From Arthrobacter sp. StoSoilB19 (lineage in GTDB: Bacteria; Actinomycetota; Actinomycetes; Actinomycetales; Micrococcaceae): a stretch of DNA of 64,000 bases. The notes beneath the pieces were generated by a model, which was not told where the DNA came from, searched no databases, and saw nothing but the letters and a program-made list of their open reading frames with translations. Both the position numbers and the translations under genes were made by a program. Within the stretch, counting starts at the first letter, position 1, and each line of letters begins with the position of its first letter. Positions 1 through 8,134 of the stretch are shown piece by piece. The stretch is from contig NZ_AP024650.1 of assembly GCF_019977275.1 (NCBI RefSeq), positions 1,302,001 to 1,366,000 on the forward strand. The letters are read 5' to 3'.

Positions 1-629
1 GCAACGCCCCCCGCCTGGTCTTCCTGATCACGGCCATTGGTGCTTCCTTCACCATCCAGTACCTGATCTACCTGTGGCGTGGTCCCAGCCCCGAGCTTGC
101 CCTGACCATGTTCCGGCCCACCCCCATCTTCGACGTCTTCGGCACCATCATCGATTCCCAGCAGCTGGTGATCATCATCGCCGCGGTGATCATGATGGTG
201 GGCATCGACAGGTTCATCAGCAAGTCCCGCACCGGCCGCGGCATCCGGGCCGTTGCCCAGGATCCTGATACCGCAACATTGATGGGCGTCAACAAAGAGC
301 GCATCATTATTACCACCTTCGTCATCGGAGGCCTGCTCGCAGGAGCCGCCGCCTTGTTCTATGTCATGAAAATCCCGTCCGGTGTCCAGTACAGCGGCGG
401 ATTCGTCCTGGGCATCAAGGCCTTCGCGGCCGCTGTGCTCGGCGGCATCGGCAACGTCCGCGGCGCCCTGCTGGGCGGCCTGCTGCTCGGCCTGATCGGC
501 AACTACGGCCAGATCCTGCTGGGCAACTCGCAGTGGACCGACGTCGTGGCCTTCGTGGTGCTGGTGCTCGTGCTGCTGCTGCGGCCCGAAGGCATCCTGG
601 GAACCTCCCTTGGAAGGAGCAAAGCATGA
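1..629 (+). CDS. livH: Branched-chain amino acid ABC transporter permease LivH (5' end outside window)
   Basis: Inner-membrane permease of a Liv-type importer. The reading frame is open from the window edge (first full codon at base 3), so about the N-terminal third is missing. The visible part has hydrophobic segments and the LivH-type C-terminal half, including the Gly/Ala-rich stretch GIKAFAAAVLGGIGNVRGALLGG that is conserved in LivH/LivM permeases (split here only by membrane segments). It ends at TGA 627-629 and shares ATGA with livM, so the two are translationally coupled. livM, livG and livF follow in order; a periplasmic-binding protein gene would be expected upstream. Substrate (Leu/Ile/Val or a related amide/urea compound) cannot be fixed from sequence alone. 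Confidence 0.93.
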   Translation, partial: NAPRLVFLITAIGASFTIQYLIYLWRGPSPELALTMFRPTPIFDVFGTIIDSQQLVIIIAAVIMMVGIDRFISKSRTGRGIRAVAQDPDTATLMGVNKERIIITTFVIGGLLAGAAALFYVMKIPSGVQYSGGFVLGIKAFAAAVLGGIGNVRGALLGGLLLGLIGNYGQILLGNSQWTDVVAFVVLVLVLLLRPEGILGTSLGRSKA

Positions 630-1873
630 GCATGACGGACGGCCCCACACCGCTGCAGACAGCGGCGGCCCAACAGGCAGCAGAGGACCGCGAAGCTTCC
701 TCGAAGGCCGCAGGAAAGAGCGACCTCCGCCAGCGGGGCAGACGCAAGTCCGGGTACTTCTCCGACCGGTGGCACGCACTGTCCCGGCAACAGCAGTGGG
801 CGTTCCTGATTATCGTCGTCGTCCTGGCCTACCTGCTCCCGCTGATGAACCCGCCCATCATCACCACCGAGCCCGGCAACAACTTCGCCCTGGCCTGCTT
901 CGACATGGCCCGGTTCGCACTGATCGCCGTCGGCCTCAACGTGGTGGTGGGATACGCCGGCCTCCTGGACCTGGGATACGTCGCCTTCTTTGCCGTGGGC
1001 TCCTACTGCGCAGCAATGCTGACCAGTCCGGACTCGCCCTTCCTGCATATCCCATACCTGTGGACCATTCCGATCGCCATGGCCGTCACCATGTTCTTCG
1101 GCGTAGTGCTGGGCGTGCCCACCCTGCGCCTTCGAGGCGACTACCTGGCCATCGTGACGCTCGGATTCGGCGAAATCGTCCGCATCCTGGCCACGATCAT
1201 CCCGGCAATGAAGGGCCAGGTGGGCTTCCAGAACGTTGGCCACCCGCCGGGTACCGAGGCTGACGGAACGCCCATCTTCTCCAACTCGAACGGCGTGCCC
1301 TGGTACTGGCTGACGTTGACCATCATCATCATCGTCACCCTCCTGGTAGGCAACCTGGAACGCAGCCGGGTTGGCCGCGCCTGGATCGCCATCCGTGAAG
1401 ACGAGGACGCCGCCGAAATCATGGGCGTTCCCACCTTCAAATACAAGGTGTGGGCCTTCGCCATCGGCGCAGCGATCGGCGGACTATCCGGCGCCCTCTT
1501 CGCCGGGCAGGTGGGGTTCGTCAACAACCAGAAATTCGACGTCACCACGTCCATCCTGTTCCTCGCCGCCGTCGTGCTTGGCGGAGCGGGCAACAAGGTT
1601 GGTGCCATCCTTGGCGGCGCCCTGGTCAGCTACATCCCGCTGAGGTTCACGGCCATTGCCGAATACAAGTACCTGATCTTCGGCATTGCCCTGGTGCTGA
1701 TCATGATCTTCCGTTCCCAGGGACTGCTCCCGGCACGGCAGCGGTTGCTCGCCTACGGACGGACTGCTCTGAACAAGGTGGTCACCCGCGAGGTCACCCA
1801 GCCCAAGGACACGGACAATCCACCAGCCGGTCCCGACACCCGGGCGGCCGGACAGAGAGGAGCGGAGGCATGA
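626..1873 (+). CDS. livM: Branched-chain amino acid ABC transporter permease LivM
   Basis: Second permease of the Liv importer, 415 aa. I choose ATG 626, which overlaps the livH stop (ATGA) and follows a GGAAGGAG ribosome site at 611-618; an upstream in-frame start at 533 would lie deep inside livH. The protein has a hydrophilic N-terminal tail of about 60 residues, then repeated membrane segments, and a LivM-type GYAGLLDLGYVAFFAVG region. The C-terminal tail of about 45 residues is hydrophilic and Pro/Asp rich. It overlaps livG by ATGA at 1870-1873. Confidence 0.95.
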   Translation: MSMTDGPTPLQTAAAQQAAEDREASSKAAGKSDLRQRGRRKSGYFSDRWHALSRQQQWAFLIIVVVLAYLLPLMNPPIITTEPGNNFALACFDMARFALIAVGLNVVVGYAGLLDLGYVAFFAVGSYCAAMLTSPDSPFLHIPYLWTIPIAMAVTMFFGVVLGVPTLRLRGDYLAIVTLGFGEIVRILATIIPAMKGQVGFQNVGHPPGTEADGTPIFSNSNGVPWYWLTLTIIIIVTLLVGNLERSRVGRAWIAIREDEDAAEIMGVPTFKYKVWAFAIGAAIGGLSGALFAGQVGFVNNQKFDVTTSILFLAAVVLGGAGNKVGAILGGALVSYIPLRFTAIAEYKYLIFGIALVLIMIFRSQGLLPARQRLLAYGRTALNKVVTREVTQPKDTDNPPAGPDTRAAGQRGAEA

Positions 1874-2817
1874 GCTCCGAGGAAAGGCACGGCGGCTCCA
1901 GCAGCGTGGAGGAACAGCCGGCAAGTGATGGCTCCGCGGCTGTTGCGCCCGAGATCGACATCGAAGCCCTGGCAGAGGCCGGCGTGGACCCGGAACTTGC
2001 CGAGAAGGTGGCCCCGGACCGCGACATCGCGGTCAAGGTGGGCGACAACATCGTGGAAGTCCAGAACCTGACCATCAAGTTCGGCGGCCTCGTGGCGCTG
2101 GACAACATCAGCTTCAACATCAAGCGGGGCGAGATCCTGGGCCTCATCGGGCCCAACGGCGCCGGCAAGACCACCTGCTTCAACGCGATGACCGGCGTTT
2201 ACAAGCCCACCAGCGGGAAGGTGGTGCTGGAAGGCCAGGTCCTGAACGGCATCAAGCAGCACAAGATCACCCGCCTGGGCCTGTCCCGCACCTTCCAGAA
2301 CATCCGCCTGTTCGGTGAGATGACCGCCCTCGAAAACGTGGTGGTGGGCCTGGACGCCCGGCACCGGACCAGCGTCGGCGGGGCGCTGCTGCGCCTGCCC
2401 ACCCACATCAGGGAGGAGAAGTCCGCCATCGAACGGGGCATGGCCCTGCTGGACTTCGTTGGCATCGGCAGCCACGCGCATGTCCTGTCCCGGCAACTGC
2501 CGTACGGCTACCAGCGCCGCCTGGAGATTGCCCGGGCCCTGGCAACCGATCCGAAGGTCCTGTGCCTCGACGAGCCTGCGGCCGGATTCAATCCTGCCGA
2601 AAAGGAAGAACTGATGGCGCTCATCCGCACCATCAGGGATGAGGGCTACACCGTGCTGCTGATTGAGCACGACATGAAGCTCGTGATGGGCGTGACGGAC
2701 CGGATCGTCGTGCTGGAATTCGGGAAGAAGATTGCGGATGGACTGCCGCGCGAGATCCGCGAGGACCCGCGCGTTATTGCCGCCTACCTAGGAGAGCCCG
2801 AAGATGACGTTGCTTGA
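1870..2817 (+). CDS. livG: Branched-chain amino acid ABC transporter ATP-binding protein LivG
   Basis: Cytoplasmic ATPase subunit, 315 aa from ATG 1870, which overlaps the livM stop. Walker A GPNGAGKTT is near residues 94-102, the signature region LPYGYQRRLEIARAL near 209, and Walker B LCLDEPAAG near 231. The characteristic LivG insert and FQNIRLF segment are present. The protein is longer than usual LivG (about 255 aa) because of an acidic, low-complexity N-terminal extension of about 60 residues before the ABC domain begins at IVEVQNLTIKFGG. It overlaps livF by 14 bases. Confidence 0.95.
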   Translation: MSSEERHGGSSSVEEQPASDGSAAVAPEIDIEALAEAGVDPELAEKVAPDRDIAVKVGDNIVEVQNLTIKFGGLVALDNISFNIKRGEILGLIGPNGAGKTTCFNAMTGVYKPTSGKVVLEGQVLNGIKQHKITRLGLSRTFQNIRLFGEMTALENVVVGLDARHRTSVGGALLRLPTHIREEKSAIERGMALLDFVGIGSHAHVLSRQLPYGYQRRLEIARALATDPKVLCLDEPAAGFNPAEKEELMALIRTIRDEGYTVLLIEHDMKLVMGVTDRIVVLEFGKKIADGLPREIREDPRVIAAYLGEPEDDVA

Positions 2818-3517
2818 ACTTAAGGACGTTTCCGTGCACTACGGCCGCATCCAGGCCCTGCGGAACATCTCCTTCACCGTGGATGAAGGTGAAGTCGTGG
2901 CGCTGATCGGCGCCAACGGTGCCGGCAAAACCACCACGATGCGGACAATCTCCGGGTTGCTGAACTGCTCGGAAGGCCGGATCATGTTCGCCGGCCAGGA
3001 CATCACCAAGATGAAGGCCCATATCCGGGTGGTCCACGGAATCTCCCAGGCCCCCGAAGGCCGCGGTATCTTCCCGGGCATGACCGTCATGGAAAACCTC
3101 GATATGGGCACTTTCGGACGCAAGGACAGAAGCGGGGTGGGGAAGGACCTGGACCGCGTGTTCGACCTGTTTCCCCGCCTGAAGGAGCGGGAAAAGCAGT
3201 ACGGGGGCACCATGTCCGGCGGCGAGCAGCAGATGCTGGCCATTGGGCGGGCCCTGATGTCCAACCCGAAGCTGCTGCTCCTGGACGAGCCCTCCATGGG
3301 CCTGGCACCACAGTTCATCCGCCAGATTTTCAAGATCATCAAGGAAATCAACAACCAGGGCACCACCGTCCTGATGGTGGAACAGAACGCCAACCAGGCC
3401 CTGGCCGGGGCACACCGCGCCTTCGTGCTGGAGACCGGGGAGATCACCCACAGCGGAACAGGAAAGCAGTTGCTGGACGACCCGTCCATCAAGGAGGCCT
3501 ACCTGGGGGTGGGGTAG
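2804..3517 (+). CDS. livF: Branched-chain amino acid ABC transporter ATP-binding protein LivF
   Basis: Second ATPase of the Liv importer, 237 aa, the usual family length. Walker A GANGAGKTT at about 37-45, signature MSGGEQQMLAIGRAL at about 136, Walker B LLLLDEPSMGLAP at about 158, and a switch His region near LMVEQN. ATG 2804 lies inside the end of livG, preceded by TAGGAGAG, so it is the last gene of a tightly coupled four-gene operon. Confidence 0.95.
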   Translation: MTLLELKDVSVHYGRIQALRNISFTVDEGEVVALIGANGAGKTTTMRTISGLLNCSEGRIMFAGQDITKMKAHIRVVHGISQAPEGRGIFPGMTVMENLDMGTFGRKDRSGVGKDLDRVFDLFPRLKEREKQYGGTMSGGEQQMLAIGRALMSNPKLLLLDEPSMGLAPQFIRQIFKIIKEINNQGTTVLMVEQNANQALAGAHRAFVLETGEITHSGTGKQLLDDPSIKEAYLGVG

Positions 3518-3527
3518 TTCGCCGCAC

Positions 3528-3582
3528 GGGGCCCGGTGCCTGGAAAGGTGCAACGGTCACGGTTCGGTTGCAACCGGGCCCC
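3528..3582 (+). terminator. Possible terminator after livF
   Basis: Arms GGGGCCCGGTGC (3528-3539) and GCAACCGGGCCCC (3570-3582) pair almost perfectly over a 30-base loop; no T-run follows directly. A second small perfect hairpin, AGGGAA-CT-TTCCCT, lies at 3584-3597. Placement just after the liv operon suggests termination, but an operator for the next gene is possible. Confidence 0.4.
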
Positions 3583-3668
3583 AAGGGAACTTTCCCTGCT
3601 GCCTCCGCGTGGGAATTGGTAGCGTAACAAAAAGCTCATCACCCACATCCACATGGAGGAATCCCGCA

Positions 3669-4586
3669 ATGGCACTTGGCGGCAACCCGATCTTCAACGG
3701 AAAGAATTTCCGTGGAGCCACCCAGGCACCGCCTGTCCCGCAGGCTCCCTACGGCGCTCCCTACGGCCAGCAGCCCTATGGCGGCCAGGCACCGTACGGC
3801 CGCCAGCCCTACGGCCAGCAGGGCTGGGGCACGCAACCCCAGAGCATGACCGACGAGCAGCTGCGGCAGATGTACAGCCAGCCCTCGGCCGGCCCCGCAG
3901 ACACCGGCAGGATGACGTTCGACGACGTCATCATGAAGACCGCGGCCTGCCTCGGCGCCGTGCTGGTGGGCGCAGCCATCACCCTCACGGTGGGCCTGCC
4001 GCTGGCGTCAATGCTGATGATTGTCGGCGCCCTGGGCGGGTTCGTGCTGGCCCTGGTCAACACCTTCAAGAAGCAGCCTTCGCCGGCACTGATCCTTGCG
4101 TACGCGGCGCTGGAGGGCCTCTTCCTCGGCGGACTCACCAGGATCCTTGACACCCAATTCCCCGGTGTGGGGCTGCAGGCGGTCATCGGTAGCCTGTCCG
4201 TATTCGCCGTGACCCTGGTGCTCTTCAAGAGCGGCAAGGTCCGGGCCACCCCCAAGGCCATGCGGTTCTTCATGATCGCCATCATCGGCTACGCCGTGTT
4301 TGCCCTGGTCAACATGGTGCTGATGTGGACCGGCGCCCTGCAGCAGCCCTTCGGCCTGCGCAGCGTCGAGATCTTCGGGATCCCGCTGGGCGTCTTCATC
4401 GGCCTGCTCGCCATCGGCCTCGCCGCCTTCTCGCTGATCATGGACTTCACCAGCATCGAGGAAGGGGTCCGCAGCGGAGCCCCGCAGCGCTTCTCCTGGA
4501 CCGCTGCCTTCGGGCTGACCGTCACCCTCGTCTGGCTCTATGTGGAGATCATCCGCCTGCTGGCCATCCTGCGCGGCGACGACTAG
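3669..4586 (+). CDS. Bax inhibitor-1/YccA family membrane protein
   Basis: Integral membrane protein of the BI-1/YccA family, 305 aa. ATG 3669 is chosen because GGAGGA (3655-3660) sits at the right distance; the frame extends upstream to 3609 without a ribosome site. Residues 1-95 form a hydrophilic N-terminus with about five PYG repeats rich in Gln/Gly/Pro, followed by about seven hydrophobic segments (residues 95-300) with the family's C-terminal DFTSIEEGVRSGAP motif. BI-1 proteins are linked to ion/Ca2+ leak and membrane stress; the precise bacterial role is unknown. A -10-like TAGCGT at about 3620 may drive it alone. Confidence 0.9.
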   Translation: MALGGNPIFNGKNFRGATQAPPVPQAPYGAPYGQQPYGGQAPYGRQPYGQQGWGTQPQSMTDEQLRQMYSQPSAGPADTGRMTFDDVIMKTAACLGAVLVGAAITLTVGLPLASMLMIVGALGGFVLALVNTFKKQPSPALILAYAALEGLFLGGLTRILDTQFPGVGLQAVIGSLSVFAVTLVLFKSGKVRATPKAMRFFMIAIIGYAVFALVNMVLMWTGALQQPFGLRSVEIFGIPLGVFIGLLAIGLAAFSLIMDFTSIEEGVRSGAPQRFSWTAAFGLTVTLVWLYVEIIRLLAILRGDD

Positions 4587-4621
4587 GCACCCGGCCAGCT
4601 TCCGCCGTCGTAAACCAAAAA

Positions 4622-4654
4622 CCGTGGGCTCCACCAGACTGGTGGGGCTTACGG
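4622..4654. terminator. Hairpin between convergent BI-1 and galK genes
   Basis: Imperfect hairpin with the core CCACCA-GAC-TGGTGG, extended by CCGTGGGCT and GGGCTTACGG. It lies in the 106-base gap between two convergent genes, so it probably terminates from both sides. Confidence 0.55.
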
Positions 4655-4692
4655 CCGTTAAGGGCTGACGGCATCAGGCTGCCGCGGCGTCC

Positions 4693-5883
4693 CTAGGCAA
4701 TGCGCATGGCGCCGGCGGCAGGGGAAACGGTAAAGATGTCCGGCGCCTTGAAGCCGGCGTCGGCAAAAGCCTGGGTGACGGCGGCGCGCACCTTCTGCTC
4801 GGCGTCCACCGGGGTCAGCGCAATCGCAGCTCCGCCAAAGCCGCCCCCGGTCATGCGGGCACCAATGGCCCCATGGGCCCGCGAGGTGTCCACGGCCAAG
4901 TCCAATTCCGGGCAGGAAATTTCAAAATCATCGCGCATGGAGGCATGGCTGGCGTCCAGCAGGGGACCGATGGCGCTGGGACCGGGGCCGCCCAGAAGCT
5001 CCACGGCCTGGAGCACGCGGTCATTTTCGGTGACAACGTGCCGCACCCGGCGGAACGTCACCTCATCCAGCAGGCCGCTTGCCTCCTCAAGGTCAGCCAC
5101 CTCGACGTCCCGCAGTGCCTTAACCCCCAGCACTTCCGCCCCAAGCTCGCAGGATTCCCGGCGTGACGCATAGCCCCCGTCGGCGTGGGAGTGCGACACC
5201 TTGGTGTCAATCACCAGGAGCACCAGGCCTGCGGGTTCGGTCTCGAAAGGAACCAGGCTTGCCTTCTGGTCCCGGCAGTCCAGGAAGACGGCGTGGCCCT
5301 TCGAGCCGCGAAGGGAAGCTGACTGGTCCATGATCCCGGTGGGCGCACCCACGAAGTCGTTCTCCGCACGCTGGGTTGCCAGCACCATGTCCTGGGCCGA
5401 CAGCCCGGCACCCGTGAGGTCGTTGAGCGCCGTGACGACGGCGCATTCGATGGCGTGCGACGACGACAGGCCGGCACCGAGCGGGACGTTCGAGTCCAGG
5501 AGCAGGTCCAGCCCGGGAACGGTGATGCCCCGCTCCCGGAGGGCCCACATGACGCCGAGGGGGTACTTGGTCCAGCCCTTCGCTGTTCCCGGCCGCAGGG
5601 TGCCGAGGGTGGTGGTGACCACGCCCTGGTCGCCGTACGTGGACAGGAGCCGCACGGTTGAATCCGGGCGGGCCGCGATGGCCACCCGGGCGGTGCGGTC
5701 GATGGCGAAGGGGAGGACGAAGCCCTCGTTGTAGTCGGTATGTTCGCCGATGAGGTTAACCCGGCCCGGTGCCTGCCAGATGCCGTCGGGAGCGCCTCCG
5801 AACTCGAGTTCAAAGCGGGCGCCGAGACTTTGGGCGGCGGGTGCGGATGCGGGCGCGGCCTTGGCCGGATCCTGGGTGCTCAC
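4693..5883 (-). CDS. galK: Galactokinase
   Basis: Phosphorylates alpha-D-galactose to galactose-1-phosphate (Leloir pathway), 396 aa. GHMP-kinase features are clear: the galactokinase signature GRVNLIGEHTDYNEG at residues 40-54, the ATP-binding motif VPLGAGLSSSHAIE at about 137, and the C-terminal GHMP motif TGGGFGGAAIAL. The GTG start at 5883 overlaps the galT stop by GTGA, so it is the second gene of a galT-galK operon. An N-terminal tail of about 20 residues rich in Ala/Pro precedes the conserved fold. Confidence 0.96.
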   Translation of the reverse strand: MSTQDPAKAAPASAPAAQSLGARFELEFGGAPDGIWQAPGRVNLIGEHTDYNEGFVLPFAIDRTARVAIAARPDSTVRLLSTYGDQGVVTTTLGTLRPGTAKGWTKYPLGVMWALRERGITVPGLDLLLDSNVPLGAGLSSSHAIECAVVTALNDLTGAGLSAQDMVLATQRAENDFVGAPTGIMDQSASLRGSKGHAVFLDCRDQKASLVPFETEPAGLVLLVIDTKVSHSHADGGYASRRESCELGAEVLGVKALRDVEVADLEEASGLLDEVTFRRVRHVVTENDRVLQAVELLGGPGPSAIGPLLDASHASMRDDFEISCPELDLAVDTSRAHGAIGARMTGGGFGGAAIALTPVDAEQKVRAAVTQAFADAGFKAPDIFTVSPAAGAMRIA

Positions 5884-7037
5884 GCGGAAGCTCCTTCCGG
5901 GGTGGCCGCCATGGCGGCGGCAGGCACGGACGACGGCGGGACCGCAACACTGCGCAGCCGTTCCGCCACAATTTCGGGGGTGGTGTCGTTGATGAAAGCG
6001 CCCATGGCCGCTTCGGAGCCGGCCAGGTACTTCAGCTTATCGGCCGCCCTGCGCGGGGAGGTGAGCTGAAGATGGAGGTAGCCCGCCGGCCGGAGGAAGT
6101 CATCCAGCGGCGCCTGGTGCCAGGCGGAGATGTAGGGAGTGGGCGTGGGGTACAGGGCATCCACCCGCTTGAGCAGGTCGAGGTAGACGTGTGCCAGCTC
6201 GTCCTTTTCCTCTCCGCCCAGTGCAGCCAGGTCCGGCACCCGGCGGTGGGGGACGAGGTGGATCTCCAGCGGCCAACGGGCCGCGAAGGGCACATAGGCG
6301 CTGAAATGCGTGCCTTCGAGGACCATTCTGCTGCCGTCTTCCCGTTCGGCCCGCAGCAGGGAACCGGTCAGGGTGTCCCTGCCGTCCTGCGCGTCGTAGT
6401 ACTTCCGGGCGGCCGCCCCCAGGGTGCCGGCCCGCGGGGTGATGTAGGGGTAGGCATAGATCTGCCCGTGTGGGTGATGCAGTGTCACGCCGATGTCCGC
6501 GCCGCGGTTTTCGAACGGGAACACCTGCTTGACGCCGGCCATGGCGCTCAAGGCAGCGGTACGCTGCGCCCAGGCCTCGATCACCGTGCGGGACCGCTCC
6601 CCGCTGAGGCCGCTGAAGGACCCGGTGTGGTCGGGGGTGAACGACACTACTTCGCAGCGGCCGTACGCCGGGCCTTTCGTTCCCCATGCGGCGTTGTCAG
6701 GCACGGGCCCCAGGGCCGGTCCCAGCGAGGGGAACCGGTTTTCGAAGACCACAACGTCGTAATCCGGGGCAGGGATCTCGGAAGCGTTGGCGGCCGTGGT
6801 GGGGCAGATGGGGCACTGGTCTGCCGGCGGCAGGTGGGTGCGGGCCTGACGGTGCGCGGCGACGGCCACCCATTCGTCCGTCAGGGCATCGAAGCGCACC
6901 TCGCCCGGCTCCCCGCGAGGGGGCAGGCCGCGGTGGTCGGTGGTGAGGTGTCCGGCGCGTGACGTGCTGGTGCTGTCATCGTCGAAGTAGATCAGCTCCC
7001 GCCCATCGGAGAGTCTGGTACTGGTAATCCCTGTCAT
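5880..7037 (-). CDS. galT: Galactose-1-phosphate uridylyltransferase
   Basis: Exchanges UMP between UDP-glucose and galactose-1-phosphate, about 385 aa. The HIT-superfamily active site HHPHGQIYAYP with the nucleophilic His is visible mid-protein, and a zinc-site pair occurs in DQCPICPT. I choose ATG 7037; the frame could start at a TTG at 7053-7055 but that has no ribosome site, and AAGACT six bases before ATG 7037 could be a leaderless -10. It precedes galK with a GTGA overlap. No galE is in the window; the divergent neighbour is an aldose epimerase. Confidence 0.94.
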   Translation of the reverse strand: MTGITSTRLSDGRELIYFDDDSTSTSRAGHLTTDHRGLPPRGEPGEVRFDALTDEWVAVAAHRQARTHLPPADQCPICPTTAANASEIPAPDYDVVVFENRFPSLGPALGPVPDNAAWGTKGPAYGRCEVVSFTPDHTGSFSGLSGERSRTVIEAWAQRTAALSAMAGVKQVFPFENRGADIGVTLHHPHGQIYAYPYITPRAGTLGAAARKYYDAQDGRDTLTGSLLRAEREDGSRMVLEGTHFSAYVPFAARWPLEIHLVPHRRVPDLAALGGEEKDELAHVYLDLLKRVDALYPTPTPYISAWHQAPLDDFLRPAGYLHLQLTSPRRAADKLKYLAGSEAAMGAFINDTTPEIVAERLRSVAVPPSSVPAAAMAATPEGASA

Positions 7038-7135
7038 ACAAAAAGTCTTGCACAAACGATCAAGAATGAATAGTTAACAACAAAAAGTAACAAAGGGGGA
7101 TGGAAGGGCCTTTCGTGCCATGTACGGTAATGCCC
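7038..7135. promoter_or_regulatory. AT-rich divergent promoter region of galTK and the aldose epimerase
   Basis: An unusually AT-rich stretch for this genome. On the + strand it carries repeated A-rich blocks (AACAACAAAAAG, AGTAACAAAG at about 7076-7096) and the half-sites TGAATAG/AGTTAAC. TACGGT (7123-7128) could be the -10 of the epimerase gene. Such CAAA-type repeats resemble sites of DeoR-family sugar repressors; that assignment is inference. Confidence 0.45.
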
Positions 7136-8098
7136 ATGACAGCCTCTTCCGAACACGGAACCTCCACCCGCTCATCCGCCCTGTCCTGCGCCACCGGCCG
7201 GCAATACGAGCTTCGCCGGGGCGACGCCGTCGCCGTGGTCACGGAGCTCGCTGCCGGGCTCCGCTCCTTCAGCCGGGGCGGGGTCCTGCTGACCGAAACC
7301 TACGGCGATGATCAGATCGCCCCCGGTGGGGCAGGCATCACCCTGGCACCCTGGGCCAACAGGGTGGAGGACGGGGTCTGGTTCCTCGACGGCCGGAAGC
7401 AGCAGCTGGACATCACCGAAGTGTCCCGCAACAACGCCAGCCATGGCCTGCTTCGGAATACCGGCTACGCGGCGGTTGCGGAGTCGCAGGACGCCGTGGC
7501 ACTGGAGGCCACAGTTTTCCCGCAGCACGGCTATCCGTTCCTGGTGCGCCACAGGGTGGAGTACCGGCTTTCGGAAGACCTGGGGCTGCAGGTCAGGCAG
7601 ACCCTCACGAACGACTCGGCGGCGGCCGCCCCATTCGTTCTGGGCGCCCACCCCTACCTGCGGCTTGGTGACACCCCGGTTGAGGAACTGCAGCTGACCG
7701 TTGCCGCCGGCACCCAACTGGTGACCGATGAGCGATTGATTCCCCGCAGTTCGGCCCCTGTCGCCGGGGATGTGGATTTTCGGTCCGGGCGGCACATCGC
7801 GGACCTGGCGGTGGACGTGGCCCTGACGGACCTCAGCTTCGAAGGGGGCAAGGCGCGGCACACCCTCGCGGCGTCCGACGGCGGGGAGGTGTCGCTGTGG
7901 CAGGACGAGGCCTGCCGCTACGTCCACATCTTCGTGAGCACGGTGTACCCGGGCCGTAGCCGTGCAGTGGCGGTGGAGCCCATGACCGGACCGGCCAACG
8001 CGTTCAACTCCGGCGACGGTCTCCGGTGGCTGGCTCCGGGGGAGTCCTTCAGCATGCAATGGGGCATCGACTACAAGCCCGGCGCGGCGGGGGAGTAG
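7136..8098 (+). CDS. Aldose 1-epimerase family protein (GalM-like)
   Basis: Interconverts alpha and beta anomers of hexoses such as galactose, feeding the galactokinase encoded next door. About 320 aa; beta-sandwich galactose-mutarotase fold with the conserved NRVEDG/NNASHGL region near the N-terminus (catalytic and substrate-binding residues around the His of SHGLL) and VLGAHPYLRLGD (second His). It fits the YihR-like branch. The start is uncertain: ATG 7136 lies seven bases after TACGGT, ATG 7130 and ATG 7100 are in frame. Transcribed divergently from galTK. Confidence 0.88.
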   Translation: MTASSEHGTSTRSSALSCATGRQYELRRGDAVAVVTELAAGLRSFSRGGVLLTETYGDDQIAPGGAGITLAPWANRVEDGVWFLDGRKQQLDITEVSRNNASHGLLRNTGYAAVAESQDAVALEATVFPQHGYPFLVRHRVEYRLSEDLGLQVRQTLTNDSAAAAPFVLGAHPYLRLGDTPVEELQLTVAAGTQLVTDERLIPRSSAPVAGDVDFRSGRHIADLAVDVALTDLSFEGGKARHTLAASDGGEVSLWQDEACRYVHIFVSTVYPGRSRAVAVEPMTGPANAFNSGDGLRWLAPGESFSMQWGIDYKPGAAGE

Positions 8099-8134
8099 TT
8101 TCCCATCGGGCCGCAGCTGGGGAAGTATTGGCAT

